Notes under the pieces: model-generated
Databases searched by the model: none
Told to the model about the DNA's origin: nothing
What the model saw: only the letters and a program-made list of their open reading frames with translations
Assembly (NCBI GenBank): GCA_963676095.1
Contig: OY781040.1
Location: forward strand, 6,386,001 to 6,450,000
Reading direction: 5' to 3'
DNA length: 64,000 bases
Source of the DNA: G963676095 sp963676095
GTDB lineage: Bacteria > Bacteroidota > Bacteroidia > Bacteroidales > Prolixibacteraceae
Shown: positions 1 to 8,708 of the stretch, piece by piece
Position numbering within the stretch: the stretch's first letter is position 1
Layout of the letters: the number at the start of each line of letters is the position of its first letter
Position numbers and translations under genes: made by a program

Positions 1-2
1 CG

Positions 3-254
3 TATCTGGCAGAGATTGGGTTCATCGGTAAATCGTATGGTCACTATAACCTTTATCTGGGGGGAAATTTTAATGGAACACGCTTGAATACGCTCTACAA
101 GGAAACGCTTTCCGAGGAAGAAATTCTTGCAGAACTTCGTCCCTTGATTGCTGATTTTGCAGAAACGAGGCTGAAGGACGAACGGTTCGGAGATTTTGTA
201 ATCCGGAAAGGATATGTGAAGGAAACAGTTGCAGGAAAATATTTTAAACATTAA
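3..254 (+). CDS. cysI: Sulfite reductase hemoprotein (CysI), C-terminal end only
   Basis: The reading frame is open from the window edge and ends in TAA. Its 83 residues include YLAEIGFIGKS, YNLYLGG and FGDFVIRKG, the typical C-terminal end of the siroheme/4Fe-4S subunit of assimilatory sulfite (or nitrite) reductase. The family reduces sulfite to sulfide in the cytoplasm. The siroheme- and cluster-binding cysteines must lie upstream of the window. The next genes, hemD and cobA, make the siroheme precursor, which supports the assignment. It could instead be a ferredoxin-type Sir; the fragment does not decide. Confidence 0.85.
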   Translation, partial: YLAEIGFIGKSYGHYNLYLGGNFNGTRLNTLYKETLSEEEILAELRPLIADFAETRLKDERFGDFVIRKGYVKETVAGKYFKH

Positions 255-257
255 GCC

Positions 258-989
258 ATGGAATTACCATCAGTTTTTATCGGAAGAAGTTTATCGGCAG
301 CTACCCGGAGGTGGCTTAGAAAACAGCCGATCCGTTTTATCGAACACCCATTGATCAGGATCCAGTTCAGAAAGCCGGACGTAAGCTTTCTGAAACTGAT
401 CAGGAATGAACCGGCCAGTCTGGTTGTAACCAGTTCTTATGCTGCCCACTGGCTGGTACGTTTCAGAAAACATTTTGGATCTGAACACGAAGTTTTTTGT
501 ATTTCTACGAGGCAAAGGGAGATTTTACAAAAAACGAAGATGAAGTTACACCAGCCTGAAGAACCGACCGTTGTATCGCTGGCAAAGTTGGTTTCGGAAA
601 ATAATAACGGGCAGAGGGTTGTCTATTTACGGGGGGATAAATCATTGAATGACTTGTATGAAAGGTTATTCGCACTTGGAATACAGGCCCACGAGATGGA
701 AGTTTACAAAAATACGCCAATAGAAAAATGGATTAATGAGGCATTTGACGCATACTTGTTTTTCAGCCCCGGTGCTATTGAAAATTATAAAGCTTCAGGA
801 AACTTTCCTTCACCAAGAGCTCAGATTATGGCTTTTGGCGAAAACACGGCCATGACGGCATGGAAGATGTTCCCGAACGCCGTAAATGTTTCATCGGATG
901 AAGAGGAATTATCGTTTGTGAAAAATTCGGTAGGCCGCATCATCAAAAAAATGAGTGAACCCGAGTTGAAACATAAAATAATCTATTGA
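258..989 (+). CDS. hemD: Uroporphyrinogen-III synthase (HemD family)
   Basis: A 243-residue protein starting at ATG only 3 nt after the cysI stop, so it is probably co-transcribed. HemD cyclises hydroxymethylbilane to uroporphyrinogen III, the branch point to heme and siroheme. The family is poorly conserved in sequence; what is visible is the two-lobed pattern, with LVVTSSYAAHW in the first half, VYLRGDKSLNDLYERL near residue 120, and the late block EVYKNTP...DAYLFFSPGAIENY that is typical of HemD. Its place between cysI and cobA points to siroheme supply for sulfite reductase rather than to bulk heme synthesis. Confidence 0.8.
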   Translation: MELPSVFIGRSLSAATRRWLRKQPIRFIEHPLIRIQFRKPDVSFLKLIRNEPASLVVTSSYAAHWLVRFRKHFGSEHEVFCISTRQREILQKTKMKLHQPEEPTVVSLAKLVSENNNGQRVVYLRGDKSLNDLYERLFALGIQAHEMEVYKNTPIEKWINEAFDAYLFFSPGAIENYKASGNFPSPRAQIMAFGENTAMTAWKMFPNAVNVSSDEEELSFVKNSVGRIIKKMSEPELKHKIIY

Positions 990-1018
990 GCTTCCCTCGC
1001 AGAGGCCGGAACAAGGGT

Positions 1019-1843
1019 ATGAGGAATGTGTCTGTTTTAGGATGTGGCTGGCTTGGACTTCCGCTTGCGGAGGCCTTGGTCAGGTCGGGATTTTCAGTTA
1101 AGGGATCAGTAACCTTAGTAGAAAAGTCAGACCAGCTTATAACGTTGGGGATTGAACCTTTCCTGTTGATCCTGGAACGCGGGCATGTTGAGCTTTCGAG
1201 TCCCCGTTTCTTCGAATCGGAGGTGCTGATCGTGAATATCCCGCCCCGCAGGGTCCCTGACATCGAAACGGTGTTTCCTGAGCAGATCGGACAATTGATT
1301 TTCTTGCTGGAGAAGTATGGCATCGGTAAAGTAATCTTTGTCTCATCCACATCGGTTTACCCGGATACAGGAGGCTTTGTTGTTTCAGAAGACAGTAACC
1401 TGCCTCCTGAAAAAGCTTCGGGAAGGGCACTTCTGAAGGCCGAAAAGATGTTGATGCAAAATGGTCGCTTTAAAACGACTGTCCTTAGGTTTGGCGGACT
1501 GATCGGCCCGGGACGGGATCCGTCCCGGTTCCTGACACGGAAAAAAGAGATTATTAACGGAAATGTCCCGGTCAATCTGATCCATCAGGAAGATTGTATA
1601 AGGATAATTCTCGGACTGATCGAAAACGAGGAGTGGGGAGATGTTTTTAATGCCTGCGGGCCTGTGCATCCTTTAAAAAAAGAATTTTACGGGCTGGCTT
1701 CGGCTGTTTCCGGGATTAAAGCCCCGACGTTTGAGGATACAGAACAGGTTCCCGGCCATAAGATAGTTGATAGTTCAAAGCTTATTAACCGGCTTAATTA
1801 CCGGTTTAAATACCCGAGTCCTTTGGATTGGCTTTTACAATAA
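1019..1843 (+). CDS. NAD(P)-dependent epimerase/dehydratase-like protein (YeeZ type)
   Basis: A Rossmann-fold protein of 274 residues. It opens with VSVLGCGWLGLPLAEAL, an NAD(P)-binding glycine motif, and carries VSSTSVY about 110 residues in, as in extended short-chain dehydrogenases; a clear YxxxK catalytic pair is not visible. An in-frame TTG at 986 overlaps the hemD stop by 4 nt and would add 11 residues, but ATG at 1019 places the start right before the first beta strand, so I chose that. It lies between hemD and cobA, yet it does not look like a precorrin-2 dehydrogenase. Its substrate is unknown. Confidence 0.65.
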   Translation: MRNVSVLGCGWLGLPLAEALVRSGFSVKGSVTLVEKSDQLITLGIEPFLLILERGHVELSSPRFFESEVLIVNIPPRRVPDIETVFPEQIGQLIFLLEKYGIGKVIFVSSTSVYPDTGGFVVSEDSNLPPEKASGRALLKAEKMLMQNGRFKTTVLRFGGLIGPGRDPSRFLTRKKEIINGNVPVNLIHQEDCIRIILGLIENEEWGDVFNACGPVHPLKKEFYGLASAVSGIKAPTFEDTEQVPGHKIVDSSKLINRLNYRFKYPSPLDWLLQ

Positions 1844-1879
1844 AGGCCAATCTGTATGGAACAGGTCATTCCGCATTAA

Positions 1880-1923
1880 ATACCGAGTATCCAATATCTA
1901 GTGTCTAGCATCCAATATCCAGA
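1880..1923. repeat. Short imperfect direct repeat upstream of cobA
   Basis: The word ATCCAATATCYAG occurs twice about 21 nt apart, separated by TGTCTAGC, immediately before the cobA start. It looks like a small microrepeat rather than coding sequence. In-frame GTG at 1901 lies within it and is therefore a poor start candidate. Confidence 0.4.
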
Positions 1924-1927
1924 ATCC

Positions 1928-2674
1928 ATGAATCAGAATCATCTTATATCGATTGCCGGCGCCGGACCGGGCGATCCGGAGTTGCTTACAGTAAAGGCCC
2001 TTCGCAGGCTCGAACAGGCGGATGTCGTTTTATACGATGCCCTACATGGTAATGAAATTCTGGACCTTGCACCTGCAGAAGCATTGAAAGTATATGCAGG
2101 AAAATATTACCAGGACGGGCAACATCAGACCGAACGCCAGGATAAAATAAACAGCTGGCTTAAACAATTCGCGCTTGAAGGCAGGAAGGTCGTCCGTTTA
2201 AAAGCCGGAGATCCTTTCATTTTTGGAAGAGGTGCGGAAGAGCTCGGGTTTTGCCTGGCTGAAGGTTTAACGGTTGAAGTGATCCCGGGAATTACTTCGG
2301 GACTGGCCGCTGCAGAGGCCTTTCATATCCCCGTAACGCTTAGGGGAATGAACAGCATGGTCCTTTTTTATACCGGGCATAAAAGAAACGGAGGCTTTGA
2401 CGGACTGCCGGAGGTTGCCGCCGTTTTAAAGACCAATGCCCCCGTGATTGTTTATATGGGACTTCAGAACCTGGGATTAATGGCAGCAGAACTGGTTTTC
2501 AGAGGAGTCGATGCCGGCCTTCCTGTCCAGATTATTAGCAGGGCCTGCCATCCGGAACAGAAAATCTATTCTACTTTGCTTGGAGCGTGCGATGAATTCC
2601 TGAAAAAGAATGACCCCCCTATGCCGGCAGTAATTCTGATGGGAAAAAATGCAGCCCCTTTATCTGTATGGTAA
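1928..2674 (+). CDS. cobA: Uroporphyrinogen-III C-methyltransferase (SUMT)
   Basis: A 248-residue SAM-dependent tetrapyrrole methylase that adds methyl groups to uroporphyrinogen III at C-2 and C-7, giving precorrin-2 for siroheme or cobalamin. Diagnostic motifs are GAGPGDPELLTVKA at the N-terminus, GDPFIFGRGAEE near residue 90, VIPGITSGLAAA, and a C-terminal PPMPAVILMG block. ATG at 1928 begins right before the first strand; the upstream GTG at 1901 lies in a microrepeat and is rejected. The CysG-type dehydrogenase/ferrochelatase domain is absent, so another gene must finish siroheme. It follows hemD and the Rossmann protein on the same strand. Confidence 0.93.
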   Translation: MNQNHLISIAGAGPGDPELLTVKALRRLEQADVVLYDALHGNEILDLAPAEALKVYAGKYYQDGQHQTERQDKINSWLKQFALEGRKVVRLKAGDPFIFGRGAEELGFCLAEGLTVEVIPGITSGLAAAEAFHIPVTLRGMNSMVLFYTGHKRNGGFDGLPEVAAVLKTNAPVIVYMGLQNLGLMAAELVFRGVDAGLPVQIISRACHPEQKIYSTLLGACDEFLKKNDPPMPAVILMGKNAAPLSVW

Positions 2675-2768
2675 TTGATGGATGGGATTGACATTTCCAT
2701 GGATGAGCTTGCTGCTATCAGGGAAATGCTTTATAGGAATGACCGGTTTATTGCAATAACGAATCATC

Positions 2769-3365
2769 CTATTCCCTTATCCATTCTGTTTTTTCCGATA
2801 CGGACGCTCTTGTTCGGGGAGGCCTTCTGGCTGATTCATCCGGAAAACCAAGAATAAAGAAACCCACAGGTTCGTCATCATCTTTCAACTCCAGAAACTC
2901 TCGCATCGGTTGCGAATAACAAATATCTCCCGTGCTCAGGTATCCCGCAATGCCAAAACCTTCAAGGCTAAGATAAATATTTTCTATTGCACAGGCCACA
3001 GAGACAAGGTCTTCCTGTTTTGGAAAACGCCGGAGAGGATCTCTTTGGGCAATTATGGCAATTATATGCGATACGCGCCTCCATTTTTCGTTATAGGCAT
3101 CATACTTGAAGTCGAAGAATTTATCAGGAGGGGTTATCTGTTTGTATATTTCCTGCTGTACCTTAAAAAACTTTTTTACGCCTTCATCGGCAAACACTTT
3201 GAAATGCCAGGCTTGTACTAACCCGTGAGACGGGGCCCAACTGGCATTTTCGAGTAACTCCTCGATAATCGGGTCGTCTATTTTTCCACCTTCTTTCAAC
3301 CCGTTCACGAAGGTCGATTTCCTGTTTCTGATCCATTCCGAGATATGTTGTGCTGTATTGTCCAT
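2769..3365 (-). CDS. Nitroreductase family protein
   Basis: A 198-residue protein of the FMN-dependent nitroreductase fold. ISEWIRNRKSTFVNGL at the N-terminus corresponds to the family's RRSxR phosphate-binding region; NASWAPSHGLVQAWHFKV matches the conserved APSxxNxQPW block; and AIENIYLSLEGFGIAGYLSTG matches the A...NxxLAAxxxGLG region. Enzymes of this family reduce nitro groups, quinones or enones with NAD(P)H in the cytosol, usually as dimers; the natural substrate cannot be read from sequence. It is divergent from the AraC regulator upstream, which might control it, though no operator was identified. Confidence 0.8.
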   Translation of the reverse strand: MDNTAQHISEWIRNRKSTFVNGLKEGGKIDDPIIEELLENASWAPSHGLVQAWHFKVFADEGVKKFFKVQQEIYKQITPPDKFFDFKYDAYNEKWRRVSHIIAIIAQRDPLRRFPKQEDLVSVACAIENIYLSLEGFGIAGYLSTGDICYSQPMREFLELKDDDEPVGFFILGFPDESARRPPRTRASVSEKTEWIRE

Positions 3366-3474
3366 TTGATATATGTTTTTTAATTCCGGTAATATAACAA
3401 ATGGTAAAGAGGAGGGTTTTCTGTTATTACGGAAAAATAAAGAAGAAATCCTGTTCAGTTACCGAATGATTTAG

Positions 3475-3482
3475 TAAGTTTG
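3475..3482 (+). promoter_or_regulatory. Candidate Bacteroidota -7 element for the AraC gene
   Basis: TAAGTTTG matches the Bacteroidota -7 consensus TAnnTTTG exactly and lies in the divergent nitroreductase/AraC intergenic region, upstream of every plausible AraC start. No clear TTTG -33 box lies at the expected 19-21 nt spacing, so the call rests on one box. Confidence 0.35.
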
Positions 3483-3607
3483 GTGTACAGCAACATTGTT
3501 GTATCCAAAGATTGATTGAAAAATCGGGGAAACAGCCTGTGATCGGTTATCCCGTGTTTTTGTTGATGTCAATAGACTTCCATGGAAAGAATTTATTAAA
3601 AATCAGA

Positions 3608-4480
3608 ATGCGGGAAGGGACTGTCAAAAAATATGATTTTTTTAAAACAAAATATGGTGATGAGCTTCTGATCGATCTTATCAGGCTGGAATCACTGGAA
3701 AAGTATATTACTGAAGGCTGTCCGCATTATCTGACCTATTATGATATTACTTTTTTGACAGGAGGCCGTGGCTTTTTTTGCCTTGACCAGTACAGCTACC
3801 CGATTGAACAGGGAAGGGTGTTATTCTCATCTCCGGGCCAGATCCGGTATTGGGATTTCGATCGGCTACCTACCGGCTACGTACTTATTTTTGAAGCAGA
3901 GTTCCTGAGCTGCTTTCTGAACGATGTTAATTTTATAAGCCATCTTAAGTATTTCAATGTTCATTCCTCTCCTCCGGAGCTTACACTTTCCGGACCGGAT
4001 ATCGGTTATCTGATAAATATTATGCAGAATATGGAGCAGGAAATAGAAGATTTTGGTACAAACGATCAGCATATACTGAGGGCTTTGTTGTACCAGGTTC
4101 TGGTCTGGCTCAACCGGAAATATACCTCGGCATACGATCCAGCAGGGACGGAAGATTTGAACCGGTATATCCGCGAATACACAAAACTGGTTAATTCTGA
4201 ATTCTGCAGGCATCATGCTGTTTCCTACTATGCAGACCGGTTAAACATAACAAAAGGGCATTTGAATGATTTGTGCAAAGCGCACCTTGGGATAAGTGCC
4301 AAGCATTACATCCAAAACAGGATCATGACTGAGGCTAAAAGATTGCTGTTGTATTCAGATATGCAGGTAACAGAGATCGCATCCTATCTTAATTTTGATG
4401 ATCCATCCTACTTTGTCCGGAAGTTCAGACAGACAAACGGAGTTACCCCGCTGACTTACAGGGAAACAAAAAATCCGTGA
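3608..4480 (+). CDS. AraC family transcriptional regulator
   Basis: A 290-residue regulator with an N-terminal cupin-like sensor half (about residues 1-165, including the AraC-type stretch YPIEQGRVLFSSPGQIRYWDF) and a C-terminal AraC DNA-binding domain (about 190-290) with its two helix-turn-helix parts: YYADRLNITKGHLNDLCKAHLG and EIASYLNFDDPSYFVRKFRQTNG. The open frame extends upstream to TTG 3512 and ATG 3566; I prefer ATG 3608 because the sensor homology starts there, but this is not certain. It is divergent from the nitroreductase and may act on it. Confidence 0.85.
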   Translation: MREGTVKKYDFFKTKYGDELLIDLIRLESLEKYITEGCPHYLTYYDITFLTGGRGFFCLDQYSYPIEQGRVLFSSPGQIRYWDFDRLPTGYVLIFEAEFLSCFLNDVNFISHLKYFNVHSSPPELTLSGPDIGYLINIMQNMEQEIEDFGTNDQHILRALLYQVLVWLNRKYTSAYDPAGTEDLNRYIREYTKLVNSEFCRHHAVSYYADRLNITKGHLNDLCKAHLGISAKHYIQNRIMTEAKRLLLYSDMQVTEIASYLNFDDPSYFVRKFRQTNGVTPLTYRETKNP

Positions 4481-4532
4481 AAAGTACTGTTTTGTCCTTG
4501 TTTACTTCAGCATGCATGATATATCCCTTTCC

Positions 4533-4540
4533 TAATTTTG
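4533..4540 (+). promoter_or_regulatory. Candidate -7 element for the SnoaL-like gene
   Basis: TAATTTTG fits TAnnTTTG and ends 14 nt before the ATG at 4555, giving a very short leader. No convincing -33 box is found at 19-21 nt. Confidence 0.3.
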
Positions 4541-4554
4541 AATAAAAATTGTAT

Positions 4555-5001
4555 ATGAAAACACTAACATTAATTTTATTGGTTATGGTAACAATTCCTT
4601 CTTTTTCACAGAACGCTGAAGAGGTTTCCGAAAAGATTATTTCCTTGGAGAAAAAGGCACTCGAGCGATGGAACAACGGGGATGTTTACGGTTACCTTCA
4701 TTTATATGCCCCGGAGATTACCTATTTCGATCCGATGCTTGATAAAAGAATGGACGGGTTGGATGAGCTTACAGCATACTACGAACCGATTCAGGGGAAA
4801 ATCAGCACCAATAGTTATGAAATGATTGATCCTCTTGTCCGGTCCGTTGACGATATGGCTGTATTGACCTATAACTTTCGTGCTAATACGAAGGAACGTA
4901 CTTCTCTGTGGAACTGTACGGAGGTGTACGAAAAGGAAAAAAATGGAGACTGGAAAATCATACACTCTCACTGGTCTCTAACAAAGCCGGAATTGAAATG
5001 A
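4555..5001 (+). CDS. Secreted SnoaL/NTF2-like (DUF4440-type) protein
   Basis: A 148-residue protein with an N-terminal signal peptide (MKTLTLILLVMVTIPSFS, cleavage probably after FSQ). The mature part has the NTF2-like cone-fold pattern: a helix starting EKKALERWNNGDVYGYLHLYAPEITYFDP, then WNCTEVYEKEKNGDWKIIHSHWS, the typical C-terminal strand pair of SnoaL/DUF4440 proteins. The family is used both for ligand binding and for catalysis, and no catalytic residue can be assigned here. The in-frame TTG at 4549 adds two residues and is not needed. It is convergent with the antiporter gene that follows. Confidence 0.7.
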   Translation: MKTLTLILLVMVTIPSFSQNAEEVSEKIISLEKKALERWNNGDVYGYLHLYAPEITYFDPMLDKRMDGLDELTAYYEPIQGKISTNSYEMIDPLVRSVDDMAVLTYNFRANTKERTSLWNCTEVYEKEKNGDWKIIHSHWSLTKPELK

Positions 5002-5102
5002 TTTAAGATATTCATCAGTATTTACCTGGAGCTCTGGAAAATCTTCGACCCCTGAACTGAACTATCTGATCAAAAGGGTACCTGGTTTTCGGGCTCCGGA
5101 TC

Positions 5103-7142
5103 TCAATATAAAATATCATCGTGCTGGTTAGGCGAAATAATCAGATAAGGATTGTTTGCTTTTTCTTCATCTACCTTTGTTATCAGTGTTTTATAGTCGG
5201 TATCGTAGGATACGGAACCTTCCCTGGGCTGAATAAAAATAATCAGGTCTGTCATGCTGAACCCATTACTGATGGGGATCAGTTCTTTGTAGATATCCAT
5301 CGGCTGGAAATCAAAATTACCGGATGTTTCCATACGGAGCGCCGCCTGGGTGATGGCATCAACGGTTTCCTTGTCGCTGTATATGCAGCAGGGGACACCC
5401 AGGTTTTTGGACAGTTGGGTTACTTTCCCCAGCCAGTTTTTAAATCCATACTCTTTGTCTGAATGAGGCGGGCAGATAACCTGCAGCGAAGTGTACGCAT
5501 AAACCGGTTGCTGCGGTTTATAAAAGTACAACATCTGCCGTGTCGAATGCATCAGGTGCTGCATCAGGTTTCCGAAAATCACATCCGCAAATTTTGACTG
5601 GGGAGAGGTCCCCATAATGATGTCCGTTGATGAAGTTTCGGTGATTATCCGCCTGATTCCATTTGCTACATTTTGGTCGAGCGTGGTTATAATCTGTATT
5701 TCCCTTTCCGTTTCTGCTGCGTGTTTGATCAGCTTATTCAGAATTGCCCGCGTTTCTGCCAGCTTTTCTTTTGCCTGCTGATTGTCCTGGACAACAGAAA
5801 GTACATTGACCGGAGGTTTTCTCTTGGATGCAGATATATTTAAAGCCAGATCTGTAAGGAAAGTCATCGTTGAAGGATTGGAAATCGTGACCAGTATTTT
5901 ATCCGGTTGAATTTCCCGCGGATGGTAGTAATTCGTTTCTTGCTGAAGTGCCAGGTTGCGCGCTGCATGTTCTGTTATCAGGGAAGAGGCGATGCAGGAG
6001 ATCAGGATCAGGATAATTGTGCCATTGAGGATATTACTGTCCAGGATACCCATTTCATAACCTACAGTGATAACAGCCAGTGTTGCTACGGCGTGAGAGG
6101 AGCTAAGACCGAAAATCAGGTTTCGTTGCAATGCCGAATAGTTGAGAAGGCGCGATGAATAAACAGCTGCCAGCCATTTTCCAAGGAAGGCTACTGCTGC
6201 CAGGATTATTGCTGTCCAAATAGCTTGAGGGCCGCTTACTATGGCATTCAGGTCGATAATCATTCCTATGCTGATCAGAAAAAAAGGAATGAAAAGGGCA
6301 TTTCCTGCGAATTCGATCCTGTTCATGAGCGGTGAAGTTTTGGGTATTAGCCTGTTTAATACTAAACCTGCCATAAAAGCCCCGATTATTGGCTCCAATC
6401 CGGCAAGTTCGGCAATGAAAGCCGAGAAAAATACAGTTGCCAGTACAAAGATGTAGTGACTATAGCGTTCGTTTTCAACTTTTTTGAGAACCCACTTCGA
6501 AACTACTGGAACCAATTTGAACATGAAGAGAAAGAAAAGCAGGAATTTGACGGCCAGGTTTATCCACATGAACCAGTCGGTATTTCCTGACTGGATCCCG
6601 TTAATCAGGGCCAGGATTACCAAAACAGCGGTGTCGGTAATGATCGTACCGCCTACTGTGATGGCCACCGCTTCATTCTTGGTCAGGTCCATTTTGCTTA
6701 CAATCGGGTACGCGATCAGGGTATGGGTGGAAAACATACTGGCTGTAAGGAGGCTGGTTAGAAAATTGTATCCCAAAATAAAATGGCAGACGGGAAATCC
6801 GATAACCAGCGGGAGAAAGAAGGTGAGGGTCCCGAATAAAATACTTTTGTTTTTATTTTTGATGAACTCGTCTGGTTCCAGTTCCAATCCGGCAAGGAAC
6901 ATAATGTATAGCAACCCAATGGTAGAGAAAAGGGCTACTGCATTATCCCTCTCGATAAGATGAAATCCCTGCGGACCGATAAAGATGCCGGATATGATCA
7001 GGACAATAATGCCCGGGATCCGGACCCTTCGCAATACGAGAGGCGATAACAATATAATAACAAGGATTACTGTAAAAATCAGTACAGAATTATGAAACGG
7101 GGGGGTGAATTCTTTGATGAGTTGATTAATTGTCGGATCCAT
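5103..7142 (-). CDS. CPA2-type cation:proton antiporter with C-terminal cytoplasmic domain
   Basis: A 679-residue protein. The first ~410 residues form about 12 hydrophobic segments of the Na+/H+ (or K+/H+) exchanger fold, including GPQGFHLI, LGLLYIMFLAGLELEPDEF-like spacing and GLEPIIGAFMAGLVLNR, hallmarks of the CPA2/KefB-NapA group. The remaining ~260 residues are soluble and resemble tandem universal-stress-protein-like regions (ILVTISNPSTMTFLTDLAL and TDIIMGTSPQSKFADVIFGN). The family exchanges monovalent cations for protons across the inner membrane; which ion is used is not visible. It lies downstream of kdsA on the same strand, 157 nt away. Confidence 0.85.
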   Translation of the reverse strand: MDPTINQLIKEFTPPFHNSVLIFTVILVIILLSPLVLRRVRIPGIIVLIISGIFIGPQGFHLIERDNAVALFSTIGLLYIMFLAGLELEPDEFIKNKNKSILFGTLTFFLPLVIGFPVCHFILGYNFLTSLLTASMFSTHTLIAYPIVSKMDLTKNEAVAITVGGTIITDTAVLVILALINGIQSGNTDWFMWINLAVKFLLFFLFMFKLVPVVSKWVLKKVENERYSHYIFVLATVFFSAFIAELAGLEPIIGAFMAGLVLNRLIPKTSPLMNRIEFAGNALFIPFFLISIGMIIDLNAIVSGPQAIWTAIILAAVAFLGKWLAAVYSSRLLNYSALQRNLIFGLSSSHAVATLAVITVGYEMGILDSNILNGTIILILISCIASSLITEHAARNLALQQETNYYHPREIQPDKILVTISNPSTMTFLTDLALNISASKRKPPVNVLSVVQDNQQAKEKLAETRAILNKLIKHAAETEREIQIITTLDQNVANGIRRIITETSSTDIIMGTSPQSKFADVIFGNLMQHLMHSTRQMLYFYKPQQPVYAYTSLQVICPPHSDKEYGFKNWLGKVTQLSKNLGVPCCIYSDKETVDAITQAALRMETSGNFDFQPMDIYKELIPISNGFSMTDLIIFIQPREGSVSYDTDYKTLITKVDEEKANNPYLIISPNQHDDILY

Positions 7143-7299
7143 GCTTTTCTGTTTATCGGATAGTTTGTACTCAAATGCATAATACTGTAGCTTTTTATTC
7201 CTGCTTGCAGGTATGGGTGAGTTTTTAGGGTGTTCGGTTCATGAAGCCCTTAGTGGCTCCTTTTTATTTTGTGTTGATTATTGTATTGTGATTGTCCCT

Positions 7300-8106
7300 T
7301 TACAATGAGTCGGCAATCTGTTTTAGTTTTACCAGCTTCGTGAGCAGGTTCCCGAGCAGATCAAGGCGGAGCATGTTGGCCCCGTCAGATTGGGCAACTG
7401 CAGGATTAGGATGAGTTTCGATAAAGATCCCGTCGGCACCGACAGCTATGCCGGCCCTGGCTATTGTTTCGATAAGTTCGGGCTTTCCTCCCGTTACTCC
7501 GGTGCTTTGGTTCGGCTGCTGCAACGAATGGGTTATGTCCAGTATAACAGGACAATGATTCTTTTTCATCTCGGGAATTCCCCTGAAATCAACCACGAGG
7601 TCCTGGTACCCAAAAGTAGTGCCCCTCTCAGTGATCATGACATTGGGATTGCCACTGTCGCGGACTTTATTTACAGCGAACTTCATGGCATCGGGAGAAA
7701 GGAACTGTCCCTTCTTTACATTGACAACTTTTCCTGTTTCTGCAGCGGCAATTAAAAGATCTGTTTGCCGGCAAAGAAAAGCCGGGATCTGCAAAACATC
7801 GACATAACGGGCGGCAATTCCGGCTTCTGCTGCAGAATGGATATCTGTTACTGTGGGAACAGAATATTTCTCACCCACAGCTTTTAATATGGAAAGAGCT
7901 TTCTCGTCTCCTATTCCTGAGAATGAGTCAAGCCTGGAACGGTTCGCCTTTCTGTAAGAACCTTTGAAAACAAAAGGTATCTCCAGGTTACTGCAAATCC
8001 GGTCAATTTCTCCGGCGATTTCAAAAGCCATTTGTTCTCCTTCAATAACACATGGCCCTGCCAGTAAAATGAAATTTTTTCCGGGATATTTTAATTTGGG
8101 GATCAT
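7300..8106 (-). CDS. kdsA: 3-deoxy-8-phosphooctulonate synthase (KDO-8-P synthase)
   Basis: A 268-residue TIM-barrel enzyme condensing arabinose-5-phosphate and phosphoenolpyruvate to KDO-8-phosphate for the lipid A inner core. Clear family motifs include LLAGPCVIEGE at the N-terminus, FKGSYRKANRSRLDSFSG, VPTVTDIHS, DVLQIPAFLCRQTDLL, VNVKKGQFLSP, ITERGTTFGY and GADGIFIETHPNPA. Length is normal for the family. The C-G-N metal-site question (metal-dependent or -independent type) was not resolved. No other KDO pathway genes are in the window. Confidence 0.96.
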   Translation of the reverse strand: MIPKLKYPGKNFILLAGPCVIEGEQMAFEIAGEIDRICSNLEIPFVFKGSYRKANRSRLDSFSGIGDEKALSILKAVGEKYSVPTVTDIHSAAEAGIAARYVDVLQIPAFLCRQTDLLIAAAETGKVVNVKKGQFLSPDAMKFAVNKVRDSGNPNVMITERGTTFGYQDLVVDFRGIPEMKKNHCPVILDITHSLQQPNQSTGVTGGKPELIETIARAGIAVGADGIFIETHPNPAVAQSDGANMLRLDLLGNLLTKLVKLKQIADSL

Positions 8107-8198
8107 AATCTAATTTTTAGACGAATATACAATATTCGGCACAAAACCGGACAGATGAAGAAAAAATTTTGCGGGAACCCAGGTCTCAGGTATAAATG

Positions 8199-8502
8199 AA
8201 TTGGTGAACTGGTGAATTAGAGAATTAGAGAATTAGTGAATGAAGTAATGATAGAATGAAGTTTGAATGTTCACCACAGATAACACGGATGAACACAGAT
8301 TAAAACAATGAATGTTTGAAAGTTTGAATGTTCGATTGTTTGACGCTTCGCTGTTAGGCGAAGGAATATTGTGAACTGGTAAAGTGGAGAACTGGTGAAT
8401 TGGAAGAAAAACAGAATAATGGGAACCGAAACAACATTCAAACAACGAAGTATCAAACATTCAAACGGCGCAGCCTCAAACAATAGAAACAACAGAAACC
8501 AT
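8199..8502 (+). repeat. Mosaic interspersed repeat, copy A
   Basis: A patchwork of short phrases: GGTGAACTGGTGAATT, CACCACAGATAACACGGATG followed by AACACAGATTAAA, TTTGAATGTTCGATTGTTTG, ACGCTTCGCTGTT, GAACTGGTGAATTGG, GGGAACCGA, ACGAAGTATCAAAC, GGCGCAGCCTCAAACAAT. Most of these, in the same order, occur on the opposite strand at 31281-31666 (copy B). A short partial copy of the CAGATAACACGGATG phrase lies at 57615-57660. No transposase and no clean terminal inverted repeats were found. Confidence 0.8.
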
Positions 8503-8708
8503 TTTAACAATAACGCGTTTGACATGTTCCTCCCGGGGAGATACCCTGAATTCGGGATCTAACCTTGTCGCCTTATCTCCAAAATCACTATTTATTGGGA
8601 TTGATGCACATGGCGACTGCTTTTAAATTTGTCGCAATATTTACTCCGGGATAAAAAATGGTTTGCCGGAAAAGGTATTTATAATATTTAGTTAGGGAAT
8701 GTTTTGAT

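Noticed and set aside
2675..2857. 60-codon plus-strand frame after cobA
   Set aside because: Its second half is antisense to the nitroreductase gene, and the first half has no family resemblance or clear start signal.
5002..5102. Terminator between the SnoaL-like gene and the antiporter gene
   Set aside because: Only a weak GGAGC/GCTCC pairing over a long loop and no T tract; not enough to call.
8233..8525. Two minus-strand frames within repeat copy A
   Set aside because: They share the ending CVHPCYLW/LCSSVLSVV with frames in copy B; they are by-products of the repeat phrases with low-complexity composition.
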